A stretch of DNA of 64,000 bases from Vibrio ostreicida (GTDB taxonomy: Bacteria > Pseudomonadota > Gammaproteobacteria > Enterobacterales > Vibrionaceae), in contig NZ_JABEYA020000017.1 in assembly GCF_013074385.2 (NCBI RefSeq), forward strand, positions 1 to 64,000, given 5' to 3'. Positions 33,679-42,886 of the stretch are shown here, piece after piece (the stretch's first letter is position 1; each line of letters starts with the position of its first letter). The position numbers and the translations under genes were made by a program. Under the pieces are notes generated by a model. That model saw only the letters and a list, made by a program, of their open reading frames with translations, did no database searches and was not told the DNA's origin.

Positions 33679-34830
33679 ATGACAGAGAACACCTTCCATG
33701 TCCTGTACATAGATGACGACGAGCTGATGCTCAAAGCCGTTGGCCGTGTCATTAGGCGCCTGAAACCAGACTGGACGTTAACTCTGATTCAAGATTCCGC
33801 TCATTGGCTCGACCATACCGTGACACATTCTATTTCACCGGACTTAGTTGTGAGTGATTTAGTCATGCCGGAGATCAAAGGCGACGAACTGCTGGTGCAA
33901 GTCAGTCAGCACTTTCCAAGCAGCATTCGAGCGTTGATCACAGGAGATACTTCGATTGAAATTAATGCATTAACAAGTTCTTGGACTCACTTTATTTTAC
34001 CAAAACCCTTTACTGAGAAAGATTTCGAGCAAGTGTTGAACTGTGCAGAGCGCCTAAAAAAATTGCCATTTTCGGAATCTTGCCGAAAGCTGCTTTCTGG
34101 TATTGAGTGTTTGCCCGTGCTGCCCAGTATTGTACGCCAGTTGCAACGATGTGCTGACGACGATATGTGTAATGGTAAAGCGTTTTCTTCGATTGTTGCC
34201 AATGAACCTTCACTCGCAGGCCAAGTAATTAAAGCCGCAAATTCCGCCTATTGGGGTTTTGAAACGAAAACGACTGCGCTTGATACCGCGATCAGCCGGT
34301 TGGGGATGACGGCAGTGAGTGGTTTCGCTGTGGCGATGATGAGCCATCGCTCTTTTAAGAAAGTGGCTAAGGAGCAACATAACGAGATCGTTGGACGATA
34401 TCAGCGTCTTGCGAGCGTCTCTGTTGGCCTTGCGAACCAACTTGGTTGGGAGAAAGAGCGTCAGGAGAAACTGTATTTGGTGTGTTTGCTATCATCCATT
34501 GGTGAGTTGACTCTTGTCGAGATGGGTGATCAGAAAGAGCGTGACTCGGCCCCTTACTTAGACGTCAAAAATGGCTATCAGGATCGGCTAGTCATTTGTG
34601 CTTATGTCCTGATTCTTTGGGGTTATGATCTGGGTTTTGCTGAATCTGTTCTGAGTTTACAAACTGCGGAAATCAATCATGCGCCCCATGAATGGGCGAT
34701 CAATCAAGTGGTGCTGTTCTGTGAGTCTTTGCTCGACGCTCAGGCTCAACAAGCGTTACCAGTCTGGTTAGACGCTTTGCCCCAACAAACAAGAATTCTA
34801 ATTACCCCACTTTTAACGTTGGAACACTAG
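33679..34830 (+). CDS. Response regulator with HDOD output domain
   Basis: A 383-residue cytoplasmic protein. Residues 1-125 are a receiver domain with the acidic pair in YIDDDE, phospho-acceptor Asp60 in VVSDLVMPE, and a Lys in LPKPF. Residues about 140-340 are an HDOD domain (ECLPVLPSIVRQLQ, VANEPSLAGQVIKAANSAYW, AISRLGMTAVSGFAVA). HDOD proteins lack HD-phosphohydrolase residues and act through protein contacts, often in motility or c-di-GMP signalling. It is the first gene of a seven-gene plus-strand operon in which every product is a phosphorelay or c-di-GMP component. Confidence 0.87.
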   Translation: MTENTFHVLYIDDDELMLKAVGRVIRRLKPDWTLTLIQDSAHWLDHTVTHSISPDLVVSDLVMPEIKGDELLVQVSQHFPSSIRALITGDTSIEINALTSSWTHFILPKPFTEKDFEQVLNCAERLKKLPFSESCRKLLSGIECLPVLPSIVRQLQRCADDDMCNGKAFSSIVANEPSLAGQVIKAANSAYWGFETKTTALDTAISRLGMTAVSGFAVAMMSHRSFKKVAKEQHNEIVGRYQRLASVSVGLANQLGWEKERQEKLYLVCLLSSIGELTLVEMGDQKERDSAPYLDVKNGYQDRLVICAYVLILWGYDLGFAESVLSLQTAEINHAPHEWAINQVVLFCESLLDAQAQQALPVWLDALPQQTRILITPLLTLEH

Positions 34831-34838
34831 GAGGCGCT

Positions 34839-35207
34839 ATGTCAACGGTTTCGATTACTATTGTTGATGATTCGAAGATGTCCAGAAAAGCAGTGATGCG
34901 CGCATTACCGCCAGAGCTGCATGAGAACGTACACGAGGCATCAAATGGTGTAGAAGCATTGGAAAAATTTCAAGAGGGTAAGGCCGATGTGATGTTTTTG
35001 GACCTGACAATGCCTGTGATGGATGGGTTTGAGGTCCTGTCAGAACTAAAAAAACGAGCGGCACGCAACTTTGTTTTTGTGATCAGTGCGGATATTCAGC
35101 CTACCTCTCAGGAAAAAGTGATGGAGTTGGGGGCTGTCAAGTTTTTGAAGAAACCATTAGACGCGTCTATGCTCAAAGATCTTCTGCATGAGGTGGGGTT
35201 GATATGA
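34839..35207 (+). CDS. CheY-like single-domain response regulator
   Basis: A 122-residue receiver domain alone: the acidic pair is in IVDDSK, Asp55 is the acceptor in MFLDLTMPVMDG, a Ser is in VISAD and a Lys in FLKKPLD. It has no output domain. It overlaps the next gene, a CheC-type phosphatase, by 4 bases, so the phosphatase probably acts on this regulator. An AGGAGG site overlaps the stop of the HDOD gene. Its target (motor, kinase or enzyme) is not visible. Confidence 0.92.
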   Translation: MSTVSITIVDDSKMSRKAVMRALPPELHENVHEASNGVEALEKFQEGKADVMFLDLTMPVMDGFEVLSELKKRAARNFVFVISADIQPTSQEKVMELGAVKFLKKPLDASMLKDLLHEVGLI

Positions 35208-35788
35208 ATCAAACACTGACGGATGATCACGAGGATTCTTTGAAAGAACTCCTCAATATATCGATGGGGCAAGCCGCTTGTAAGTTGGCGACGTTATTGA
35301 GTTACCCTGTCACTCTTACGATACCGAGTATTGATACGGCTTCCCCTGACCAATTGATGGAAATGTTTGGTGATATCAAACAGAACTATTACACCCGTCA
35401 AGCTTTCTTTGGTCAGATGTCTGGTGAGGTGATTACGCAGCTGACCAAGCAAGGCGGTAAGGCGATTGCAGGCGACTTACTTGCGCTAGGTGAAGGAGAG
35501 ATGGTCGATAATCAAGCAATGTTTGACAGTCTCTTGGAAATTTCAAATATTTTGTCAGGCGCGAGTTTAAGAGGATTATGTGAGCAAATTGAACTGGAGA
35601 CCCGAACGCAGCCCCCGGTGATGTATTCTCCTGACCGACAGCCCATTCCGAGTAACAAGTGGAAACAGGCGATCGTTTTGCATGTGTCTTTCTTGATAGA
35701 ATCCGCCAGTTTTGAAACAAAGACCATCATTTGTTTTGCAGAAGATGGGTTCGACGTCATTCTTAATCGCCTGAATGAATGGTTATAA
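35204..35788 (+). CDS. CheC/CheX-like CheY-P phosphatase
   Basis: A 194-residue protein with the two pseudo-symmetric helices of the CheC family: LKELLNISMGQAACKLA near residues 13-29 and SLLEISNILSGASLRG near 107-122. Each carries the Glu-x2-Asn pattern (E-LL-N and E-IS-N) used by CheC/CheX/FliY to dephosphorylate CheY-P. There is no CheD partner nearby. It is coupled by an ATGA overlap to the CheY-like gene. Confidence 0.82.
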   Translation: MNQTLTDDHEDSLKELLNISMGQAACKLATLLSYPVTLTIPSIDTASPDQLMEMFGDIKQNYYTRQAFFGQMSGEVITQLTKQGGKAIAGDLLALGEGEMVDNQAMFDSLLEISNILSGASLRGLCEQIELETRTQPPVMYSPDRQPIPSNKWKQAIVLHVSFLIESASFETKTIICFAEDGFDVILNRLNEWL

Positions 35789-35800
35789 CGGAGTGATTCT

Positions 35801-37108
35801 ATGAAGGCAAAGCTTGCCCTGTCTGATCTACTGAACCAACTTTCAGTCGCCGTTTGTATTGTTAGAAAAGATTATCTAATCGTCATGGCGAACAGTTATT
35901 TTCAGACACGTTCAGGCATGGCGAAAACGTCTTTGGTCGGCCAAAGCGTGTTGTCGGTTTTTTCACAGTGCTCGTCATTACTCAAACGTAAAATTGATAC
36001 GGCGTTCGTGATAGAATCCCCGAGCTTCTCCTCATGGGAGCAGGTGCCTCATGTCTTTCCTTTTCAATCCTCTCGTCAAGTGTCTGGGCAAGAAGAAGAA
36101 ATGTTTCAAGATATCGAATTTATTCCTATCCACAGTCAAGATGGCTCCCTTGATCACGTTTGTATTTGTGTGTACGACTTAACCGCACAAGCTTGTCAGC
36201 AGACCGAACTTACAGCACTGTCTAAACGGTTGCACCGAGAGCAGAATGAACTCAAAGAAGTATTGGTTAACCTCAAGAGCGCCCAGAGCCAGTTACTTCA
36301 GTCAGAAAAAATGGCGTCGATTGGTCAGCTTTCTGCGGGTATTGCTCATGAAATCAATAATCCCTTGGGCTTTATTACGTCGAATATTCAAACACTCGAC
36401 GATTATTTTCGTAAAATTTCTGACGCAATGACCACCTTAAACTCGGCGATTGATCAATCAGGCAATGATGACTTAATTGCTCAAAAGAAAACACTGTTAG
36501 AAAAATCACAACTGACTTATGTGTTAGAGGATGTCTCGGACTTAATTTCAGAATCTTTAGAAGGCTCTTCACGGGTAATGGCTATCGTCAAAAATCTCAA
36601 AGAATTCTCTCACGCTGATGATTCGGAATGGCTATACAGTGATATACGCGAGGGGCTTGATTCTACCCTGCGCATCATTAACAACGAGATCAAATACACG
36701 TCCAAAGTCGAAATTGATTATGACCCCGAGATACCCAGTGTTTATTGCCAGCCAATGCAGCTGAATCAAGTATTTCTCAATCTACTGGTGAATGCCAGTC
36801 AGGCGATTGAAGACAGTGGTGTCATTCATGTGTCGGTGAAGCCGTTCGAAAATGAACAAATCCAAGTCAAGATAAGAGACAACGGCTCAGGTATCCCAGA
36901 AGAAAATCTAGCGTCGATTTTTGAGCCGTTTTTTACGACCAAGCCTGTAGGGGATGGAACGGGGCTGGGGCTGTCGGTTTCCTATGGGATCATCAACGCC
37001 CACAATGGCTTAATTGAAGTAGAGAGTGAGCTAGGGGTCGGTACTACATTTACTATCACGTTACCGATAAACAAAACCACGTCTGATGAAGTGGAAGCGG
37101 TTAACTGA
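35801..37108 (+). CDS. Soluble PAS-domain histidine kinase
   Basis: A 435-residue kinase without membrane segments. An N-terminal PAS-like domain occupies residues about 8-125, followed by a coiled coil (130-170). The H-box AGIAHEINNP has phospho-acceptor His183, and the ATPase domain shows NLLVNASQAI (N-box), DNGSGIP (G1), FEPFFTT (F-box) and GTGLGLS (G2). Its H-box and spacing closely resemble those of the two other kinases in the island. The neighbouring receivers, including the EAL and HD-GYP proteins, are likely phosphorylation targets. The PAS ligand is unknown. Confidence 0.9.
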   Translation: MKAKLALSDLLNQLSVAVCIVRKDYLIVMANSYFQTRSGMAKTSLVGQSVLSVFSQCSSLLKRKIDTAFVIESPSFSSWEQVPHVFPFQSSRQVSGQEEEMFQDIEFIPIHSQDGSLDHVCICVYDLTAQACQQTELTALSKRLHREQNELKEVLVNLKSAQSQLLQSEKMASIGQLSAGIAHEINNPLGFITSNIQTLDDYFRKISDAMTTLNSAIDQSGNDDLIAQKKTLLEKSQLTYVLEDVSDLISESLEGSSRVMAIVKNLKEFSHADDSEWLYSDIREGLDSTLRIINNEIKYTSKVEIDYDPEIPSVYCQPMQLNQVFLNLLVNASQAIEDSGVIHVSVKPFENEQIQVKIRDNGSGIPEENLASIFEPFFTTKPVGDGTGLGLSVSYGIINAHNGLIEVESELGVGTTFTITLPINKTTSDEVEAVN

Positions 37109-37126
37109 TCGATAGGACACATTGCT

Positions 37127-38752
37127 ATGGATTTTGCGGAAATACTGGTTGTCGATGATGAGAAAAGTATTCGTAACGCGTTGTGCCGAGAGCTTAAACA
37201 CAAAGTGGCAGTCATTCACACGGCTGAAAGCGCGTTAGAAGCCTTAAATGTGCTAGAGCAGCATTCAGTCGACCTCATCATTACTGACTATCGAATGCCT
37301 GCGATGACAGGCACAGAGTTGTTAAAAGAGGTTAAGCATAAATACCCTTACATTCCAGCCATTATGCTGTCAGGACAAGCGGATTTTCGTGGGGTCACCG
37401 AGGCGATTAATTCAGGCGTTCTCCACCACTACGTTGACAAGCCTTGGGACCCAGAACAGCTTGAAGCGGTCATATGTAAAACACTCTTGCAGCACGAGAC
37501 GGAACAAGATCATCGCACCAGCATGAAACCAGAGCGTGAACTGAATCGATGTCTCGCTATGCTGCCTGAGTTATCGCCCAAAGGGCGGCCTTGGTTACTC
37601 ATGATATTGGATATTGCGAATACCGCGGCATTTAATCGACAACATGGTAAAGCGTCGGGCAATACGCTGATACAGTATGTTGCCAAACAGTTATGCGGCA
37701 ATGATGGCATCGATTGGTATCGTAGTGATGATAAGTTTATGACGTTGGTCGAGTATTCGGCGCAAGGTTATTTGTTTGTGAATCGAATCCTAGAGCAGGT
37801 AGATCATATCAGTCAGCATCACATTCATGAATTTTCCGTACATTGCTACATGAGTGAAGCGCGTTATTGGCCTTGTTATAGTTTTGAACAGTTTTCAAGC
37901 ATGAAGTCGAACGTGCATGCGATCTCAAAGCAGTTATTTTGGTTGTTGCACAATGATAATCAGGATATTGCGGAGGAGTATTGTGAGTTGGGCACCCTGA
38001 TTGGCGATCTCGACAATGGCCGTGTCGAGGCGTTTTTTCAGCCGCAAATGACGTTAACTAATGGTGAAATTAATTGCTGTGAAGCCTTGGTGCGCCGACG
38101 CCTCGACGACAACTCTTACCAGAGCCCTTGTGAATTTTTACACGTGATCAGTAAATACGAATTAGATGATTTGTTAGCGACGACAATGGTGAAACATGCG
38201 GTCAACATGTTACAACGTGTCTCCCAACAAGGGCGGTTAAAAATTAGCATCAATGTGTCAGCCAAACAATTGATCACAGGCTTTGTCTATCAGCTACTGT
38301 GTGACATGGAGGCCGAGCGGGGAATCTCAATGTCTGACATAGAAGTGGAAGTGGTCGAAACTGACCAAATCTATAATTACCCTCAAGCATTGCAGCAAAT
38401 AGAAAAGCTGCATGCGAAGGGGATTACCCTCGCTATTGACGATTTTGGTACGGGCTATTCGGGCTTCGAGTATCTTTGTGAGCTGCCTTTTGATGTGGTT
38501 AAAATTGATGGGCGTTTTGTGAAAGCGCTTGGGAATAATGTGTCCGATGAAGTGATTCTTGCGTCCATTACCAACAGTGCCCAATCGCTGAATATGGAGG
38601 TGGTTGCTGAATGGGTCGAAACGCGAAAGCAGGTTGATTACTTGAAACGAAGAGGGTGTACGCGGATTCAGGGTTACATCGTAAGCCCCCCATTGCCCAT
38701 GGACGAATTTTTGTACTTTTTAGACAATCGTGTTGCAGGAGTAGATTTATGA
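37127..38752 (+). CDS. Response regulator with degenerate GGDEF and EAL domains (HnoB-like)
   Basis: A 541-residue protein. The receiver domain (1-125) has Asp54 in IITDYRMPAM. The middle domain (about 150-290) looks like a decayed GGDEF: LLMILDIANTAAFN aligns to the usual LDIDxFKxxN, and SDDKF at 200-204 stands where GGDEF should be, so no cyclase activity is expected. The EAL domain (305-540) keeps its residues: E319-A-L, NVSAKQ, EVVET, IDDFGTGYSG, KIDGRFV and the Glu of VVAEWVET. It should hydrolyse c-di-GMP under receiver control. The plan is that of HnoB from the Shewanella H-NOX network, whose phosphodiesterase is switched by phosphorylation. Its stop overlaps the next gene by 4 bases. 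Confidence 0.87.
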   Translation: MDFAEILVVDDEKSIRNALCRELKHKVAVIHTAESALEALNVLEQHSVDLIITDYRMPAMTGTELLKEVKHKYPYIPAIMLSGQADFRGVTEAINSGVLHHYVDKPWDPEQLEAVICKTLLQHETEQDHRTSMKPERELNRCLAMLPELSPKGRPWLLMILDIANTAAFNRQHGKASGNTLIQYVAKQLCGNDGIDWYRSDDKFMTLVEYSAQGYLFVNRILEQVDHISQHHIHEFSVHCYMSEARYWPCYSFEQFSSMKSNVHAISKQLFWLLHNDNQDIAEEYCELGTLIGDLDNGRVEAFFQPQMTLTNGEINCCEALVRRRLDDNSYQSPCEFLHVISKYELDDLLATTMVKHAVNMLQRVSQQGRLKISINVSAKQLITGFVYQLLCDMEAERGISMSDIEVEVVETDQIYNYPQALQQIEKLHAKGITLAIDDFGTGYSGFEYLCELPFDVVKIDGRFVKALGNNVSDEVILASITNSAQSLNMEVVAEWVETRKQVDYLKRRGCTRIQGYIVSPPLPMDEFLYFLDNRVAGVDL

Positions 38753-40062
38753 GTGAGGATGAAAGTAGCCCAACCGCTGAAAAACTGAACCTGTTGCTGC
38801 TTGATGATGAAACGGACATTTTAAAATCACTGACTCGCGTCTTGCGGTACGATTATCAGGTCGTGTCATTCAGTAATGGTCAGGAAGCGCTTAAACATTT
38901 GGAGTCAAACGAGGTATCAATCATCATTTCTGACATGAGAATGCCGGAAATGGACGGAGCGGAATTCTTGACCAAGGCTCGTGAAATTTGCCCCCATTCG
39001 ATTCGCTTTTTGCTGACCGGATACAGTGATATGGAATCGACAATACGCGCGGTTAATGACGGCGGAATACATACCTATATTGCTAAGCCTTGGGACAATG
39101 AAGGTCTCAAACTGACCTTGTCCAAAGCCTCCGAGTTGTTTGAACTGCGCAGACAGAAACAAGAACTGACGGATGCGTTGCAAAACAAAAATCAAGAGCT
39201 GAGCGACTTAAATGGTGCGTTGGAAGACAAAGTTAAGCAGCGCACCGCCGCTTTACAAGAATCCAATAAAAAAATGGAAGCACTATTAAGCAGCCGGACG
39301 CGAACATTCAAAGATATCTTATCGGCGCTATCGGCCATTATTCAGCATGCGACGGGTCAGCCACATCAGCAGAGTGAAAGAGTGGCTGAATATTCAAAGT
39401 TGATTGCGATTCGTATGGAAGCCCCTGAGTCAGAGGTGACACACTGTTACCTGAGTGCACTGCTTCACGAAATTGGTCTCATCGGTCAGACGGAAATCAT
39501 TCAAGAGGTCGAAGAGCCACAAGAAGGCGCCCCAGAAGGCGCTCAGATTCGTTTGGCACCGCCAGCGAATGCCCAAGTTGGAGCGAAAATTATTGGCCAG
39601 ATTAAACGTTTTACCCCCTTAGTCGAGATCATTCGTCATCAAGACGAAAACTTCGATGGCACGGGCAGCCCGCAACACCTTTCAGGGGATGATATCCCTT
39701 TGGGGGCACGGATCCTAAGAGTGGCAAAAAACTATGATTTTTTTGTGTCTAGTCCCCAAAATACGGCACGGATAAAACCCAGTAGTGCACGGGTGTTTAT
39801 TAAACAACACGCCGGCACTCTTTATGACCCGAAGGTGGTGACCATATTTTTGGAACTATTGGAAAATGCGGATGAGGAGTCTGATGTTGATTTATGTGTT
39901 GGCCTTGATGAACTTAAGATTGGTTCGGTTCTAAAACAAGATGTTTATCATCCGAATGGACAAATGATGCTCTCTGCGGGTCAGGAAATCAATGAGGCCT
40001 TGCTCAATCGTCTAAAACTGATAGAGGAATCCGTCGAAGTGCCGATTGCGGTGTACATCTAG
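38749..40062 (+). CDS. Response regulator with degenerate HD-GYP domain (HnoD-like)
   Basis: A 437-residue protein. The receiver has Asp62 in IISDMRMPEMDG. A coiled coil (about 140-185) leads to an HD-GYP-like domain (190-375). Catalytic motifs are changed: HDIGK reads HEIGL (His240-Glu241), the HHE block reads RHQDENFDGTG, GYP reads GSP, and the late VAD/DAL block reads VAK/DFF. It is therefore probably not a phosphodiesterase. In Shewanella, HnoD is a degenerate HD-GYP response regulator that inhibits the EAL protein HnoB. The same pairing is seen here, with the EAL gene overlapping by ATGA. The start at 38749 is chosen for that overlap. Confidence 0.85.
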   Translation: MSEDESSPTAEKLNLLLLDDETDILKSLTRVLRYDYQVVSFSNGQEALKHLESNEVSIIISDMRMPEMDGAEFLTKAREICPHSIRFLLTGYSDMESTIRAVNDGGIHTYIAKPWDNEGLKLTLSKASELFELRRQKQELTDALQNKNQELSDLNGALEDKVKQRTAALQESNKKMEALLSSRTRTFKDILSALSAIIQHATGQPHQQSERVAEYSKLIAIRMEAPESEVTHCYLSALLHEIGLIGQTEIIQEVEEPQEGAPEGAQIRLAPPANAQVGAKIIGQIKRFTPLVEIIRHQDENFDGTGSPQHLSGDDIPLGARILRVAKNYDFFVSSPQNTARIKPSSARVFIKQHAGTLYDPKVVTIFLELLENADEESDVDLCVGLDELKIGSVLKQDVYHPNGQMMLSAGQEINEALLNRLKLIEESVEVPIAVYI

Positions 40063-40077
40063 TTTGGGGAACAAAGG

Positions 40078-40431
40078 ATGACGACGAATGAAGAGACATT
40101 TTCTGTTACCACGATCGCTGATTTAGTTGGGCAGGAAGGCGTGGAAGAAATGCTATCAGAATATTCAAAATTAGCCGTCAATTTTATTGATATGCCACGT
40201 CTTCGCATCGGTGATGACATCAGTGAACCCTTTTACCGTGCCGTTCATTCACTGAAATCGGCCAGTTATATGGTCGGGGCAGAGAAGGCGGCATTATTGT
40301 CCACCAATATCGTTGAACAATGTCAAACGATGACCTTGTGTGACAAGGAGACAGAAGTCATGGTTGAACAGCTCCACCTTCAGCTTTGCATGACGGTCGA
40401 ACACATCAAGCATTATCTGCAGTCTCAATAA
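40078..40431 (+). CDS. Histidine phosphotransfer (Hpt) protein
   Basis: A 117-residue all-helical protein with the Hpt motif RAVHSLKSASYMVGA; His57 is the expected phospho-acceptor. It would shuttle phosphoryl groups between the kinases and receiver domains of this operon. It is the last plus-strand gene and its 3' end overlaps the convergent histidine kinase gene by 26 bases. A GGGGAACAAAGG sequence lies before the ATG. Confidence 0.85.
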   Translation: MTTNEETFSVTTIADLVGQEGVEEMLSEYSKLAVNFIDMPRLRIGDDISEPFYRAVHSLKSASYMVGAEKAALLSTNIVEQCQTMTLCDKETEVMVEQLHLQLCMTVEHIKHYLQSQ

Positions 40432-42061
40432 CTTCCTTCGCCAAGATAGACGCTGGGAAGGCGAGGGTAACCACCGCTCCACCAGCATCTAGATTTTGTA
40501 ACCGTATTGACCCATGATGGTGACGAGCGATGTTATAAGCAAAGGTTAGGCCTAGCCCCATGCCTTCACCAACCGGCAGCGTAGTAAAGAAGGGGTCGTA
40601 GATTCGAGTTAAATTCTCTGAGGGGACACCCACCCCATTGTCAACGACTTGAATGACTAACTTATTCTTGTCATGCAAACAACCGATGCTGATATGACCC
40701 GTTGTTTGTTCCTTTGCACGGTTACACGATTGAACGCCATTTTTAAGAAGTTCTGTAAATAACTGATGAAAATCGTCTTTGAAGATGTGAAGCGGCGGTA
40801 ATTCGGACAAGGACGGTTTTAAAGCAATATTAATGTGATCTGAATTCTCGAGCCCTTTCTGACAATCATCAAGCATATCCCTGAGACAGATACGTTCCTT
40901 ACTGCCTTGATCTTTATTAAGTTGCGTGGCGTAGCTTTGCAATGCTGAAACGATGTTTCTGACACGATCGACACTGGTCATGGCGTCGGTTAAGCTGTCA
41001 CGAAAGTCTTCTTCGAGACAATCGACATATTGCTCTTGTTTCCATTTGACAAACTTTTCCTCGTCTTCACTGGGGACGCCATTTATGATGGCTTCACTAT
41101 GCTCTATCCACGTTTGGTAGGTGTTGAGGTAATGTTGGCACATTTGCAAGTTACTGCTCACCGACCCCATCGGATTATTAATCTCATGAGCAACGCCTGC
41201 GGCCATCGTGCCGATTGACGCCATTTTTTCAGATTCCACCAATTTATCTTTGGCAGATTTGAGTCGATCATTGGTGACGGTCAGCTGTTTATTTGCTTGC
41301 AACAGCGCCGCCGTTCGTTTCTCGACACGGCTTTCAAGAGCAATGTTCGCCTCTTCAAGCTCATTTTGATAACGTTTAATTTGGTCTTCCGACGCTTTTA
41401 TTTCGCTCACCATGTTGCTAAACGCTCTGGACACCGTAGCCAGTTCATCCCTTCCCTGAGTTGATATGTCGATGGTGCGATTACCCGCTGCAATCTGGTC
41501 CGCGGCATGTTTGAGTTCGCTAAGTCGTTGGGTGAGGTAAGCGCCCAACAGATAAGAAAACATAGCCACTAATGTCATTTCTCCTACGACGATCAACGTA
41601 CTCCACTTTTTTGCGTCATTGAGTGTCGTGTTAAGAGCTGTCATGTCAAAGCCAAGCCATACTGACCCAAACTCTATCCCAGATTCTTCGATTGGACTTG
41701 AAATATCAAAGATGCCGTCTGAAACTTGGCTAGAGTTCGCTTCAAGGTGACTTTTGTGAAAGGTGTCGGGTATCGCCCCTTCTCCAGAAAGCAATTGTTC
41801 GCCTTGGCCCAACACGGCAACATAAGTAATGTCTTCATTCTTAATCAAGTCTTTAGTAAAGGACTCTACCGTTGCCAAATCATACGAAAGAACCGCATTT
41901 TTGACGGTAGAAGCAAACAAATTTGAGGTGGATGTTGCACGCTGATCCAAACCGTCGAAGTTCGTTGTTCTTAGATAATTGAGCGTTAACGTCAGTAGTA
42001 TGGCCAGTAAAATGGCCTCAATCAGCGCAACGCCCAGAATGGTTTTTAAGCGGAGAGACAT
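40406..42061 (-). CDS. Membrane histidine kinase with HAMP domain
   Basis: A 551-residue kinase. A membrane segment (about 8-29), a periplasmic sensor (30-150) and a second membrane segment (about 153-174) are followed by a HAMP domain (to about 230) and a coiled coil. The H-box AAGVAHEINNP has His292, and the ATPase domain carries LLKNGVQS, DNGVGVP, YDPFFTT and GMGLGLT. It lies 9 bases downstream of a gene for a PhnD-like binding protein, as in sensor systems where a periplasmic binding protein presents a ligand to the kinase. It has no receiver of its own; likely partners are the response regulators or Hpt protein on the facing operon. Confidence 0.9.
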   Translation of the reverse strand: MSLRLKTILGVALIEAILLAILLTLTLNYLRTTNFDGLDQRATSTSNLFASTVKNAVLSYDLATVESFTKDLIKNEDITYVAVLGQGEQLLSGEGAIPDTFHKSHLEANSSQVSDGIFDISSPIEESGIEFGSVWLGFDMTALNTTLNDAKKWSTLIVVGEMTLVAMFSYLLGAYLTQRLSELKHAADQIAAGNRTIDISTQGRDELATVSRAFSNMVSEIKASEDQIKRYQNELEEANIALESRVEKRTAALLQANKQLTVTNDRLKSAKDKLVESEKMASIGTMAAGVAHEINNPMGSVSSNLQMCQHYLNTYQTWIEHSEAIINGVPSEDEEKFVKWKQEQYVDCLEEDFRDSLTDAMTSVDRVRNIVSALQSYATQLNKDQGSKERICLRDMLDDCQKGLENSDHINIALKPSLSELPPLHIFKDDFHQLFTELLKNGVQSCNRAKEQTTGHISIGCLHDKNKLVIQVVDNGVGVPSENLTRIYDPFFTTLPVGEGMGLGLTFAYNIARHHHGSIRLQNLDAGGAVVTLAFPASILAKEVIETADNA

Positions 42062-42070
42062 ACCTTTTGT

Positions 42071-42886
42071 CTATTCCTGCAGTAACTTGTCCAAAAGCGT
42101 AATATTGAGCTTTCTGACATCGTCCCAGTCACTGTTCTGGGCAGGCTCAATACCTTTGAACTTAATACGAACCAATAAATCTTTGCCTTGCGGTGAGTTG
42201 TTGAGTGAGACCAGAGCATTGGCGACTTTATCGCTGACTTCTTGAGGCATGTCTGGGTGGGTGGCAAACGCATGTGGCGTGTAACCGGGCGTTCGCCAAA
42301 GCACTTTAATATCGTCCCTCACCGCGGCATTGGTGTTATTAAGGGTACGTTCGATGCCGCCGCCTGCGGGGAACAGATCTTTCGATACATTGAGATAGAC
42401 GGAATCGTGGGATGAGACATATTGAGGCGTAATGTTAATGCCCATCGCTTTTAACGATGAGCGCGGTACAACACTGGCCGCGAACGCGGCGGGTGAAGGA
42501 AAGACGACCGTTTGCCCGTCGAGCTGTTTTAACTCTGTGATATCCCCGTCTTTCTTAGCAACGACGATCCCTCTTATTTTTTTGTCTTTTTGTTTTGCAA
42601 AGGCTTGATAACCAGGCTTCTGATGGAACACGGTGTAATGATAAGGATTCATGTACGCGATATCGTACTCGCCATTGAGGACACGTTGCTCGAATTCAGG
42701 AATATTTTTCGCGGTACGGAAAACAATATTGTAACCAGTTTGATCCGAAAGATGTTTCAGGATCGGTCCCCAGTTCTTGGCTAAAGTGACGGCAGACTGC
42801 TGGGGAACAATGCCAAATGTTATTTCATTGTCTTGAGCGTGAACTTGAGCGGAGATAAACAGTGCTAAAAAACACAGCTTCTTCAT
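42071..42886 (-). CDS. PhnD-like periplasmic binding protein
   Basis: About 271 residues. The signal peptide of about 17 residues ends HAQD, followed by a PhnD/phosphonate-type solute-binding fold (ITFGIVPQQSA, YDIAYMNPYHY, SSLKAMGI, LWRTPGYTPHA). Such proteins normally serve phosphate, phosphite or phosphonate ABC transporters, but no permease or ATPase is near. The gene is followed immediately by a membrane histidine kinase, so a sensory role is likely. The start at 42886 is preferred over an upstream ATG because it gives a proper signal peptide and a GCGAGG site 7 bases away. The ligand is unknown. Confidence 0.83.
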   Translation of the reverse strand: MKKLCFLALFISAQVHAQDNEITFGIVPQQSAVTLAKNWGPILKHLSDQTGYNIVFRTAKNIPEFEQRVLNGEYDIAYMNPYHYTVFHQKPGYQAFAKQKDKKIRGIVVAKKDGDITELKQLDGQTVVFPSPAAFAASVVPRSSLKAMGINITPQYVSSHDSVYLNVSKDLFPAGGGIERTLNNTNAAVRDDIKVLWRTPGYTPHAFATHPDMPQEVSDKVANALVSLNNSPQGKDLLVRIKFKGIEPAQNSDWDDVRKLNITLLDKLLQE

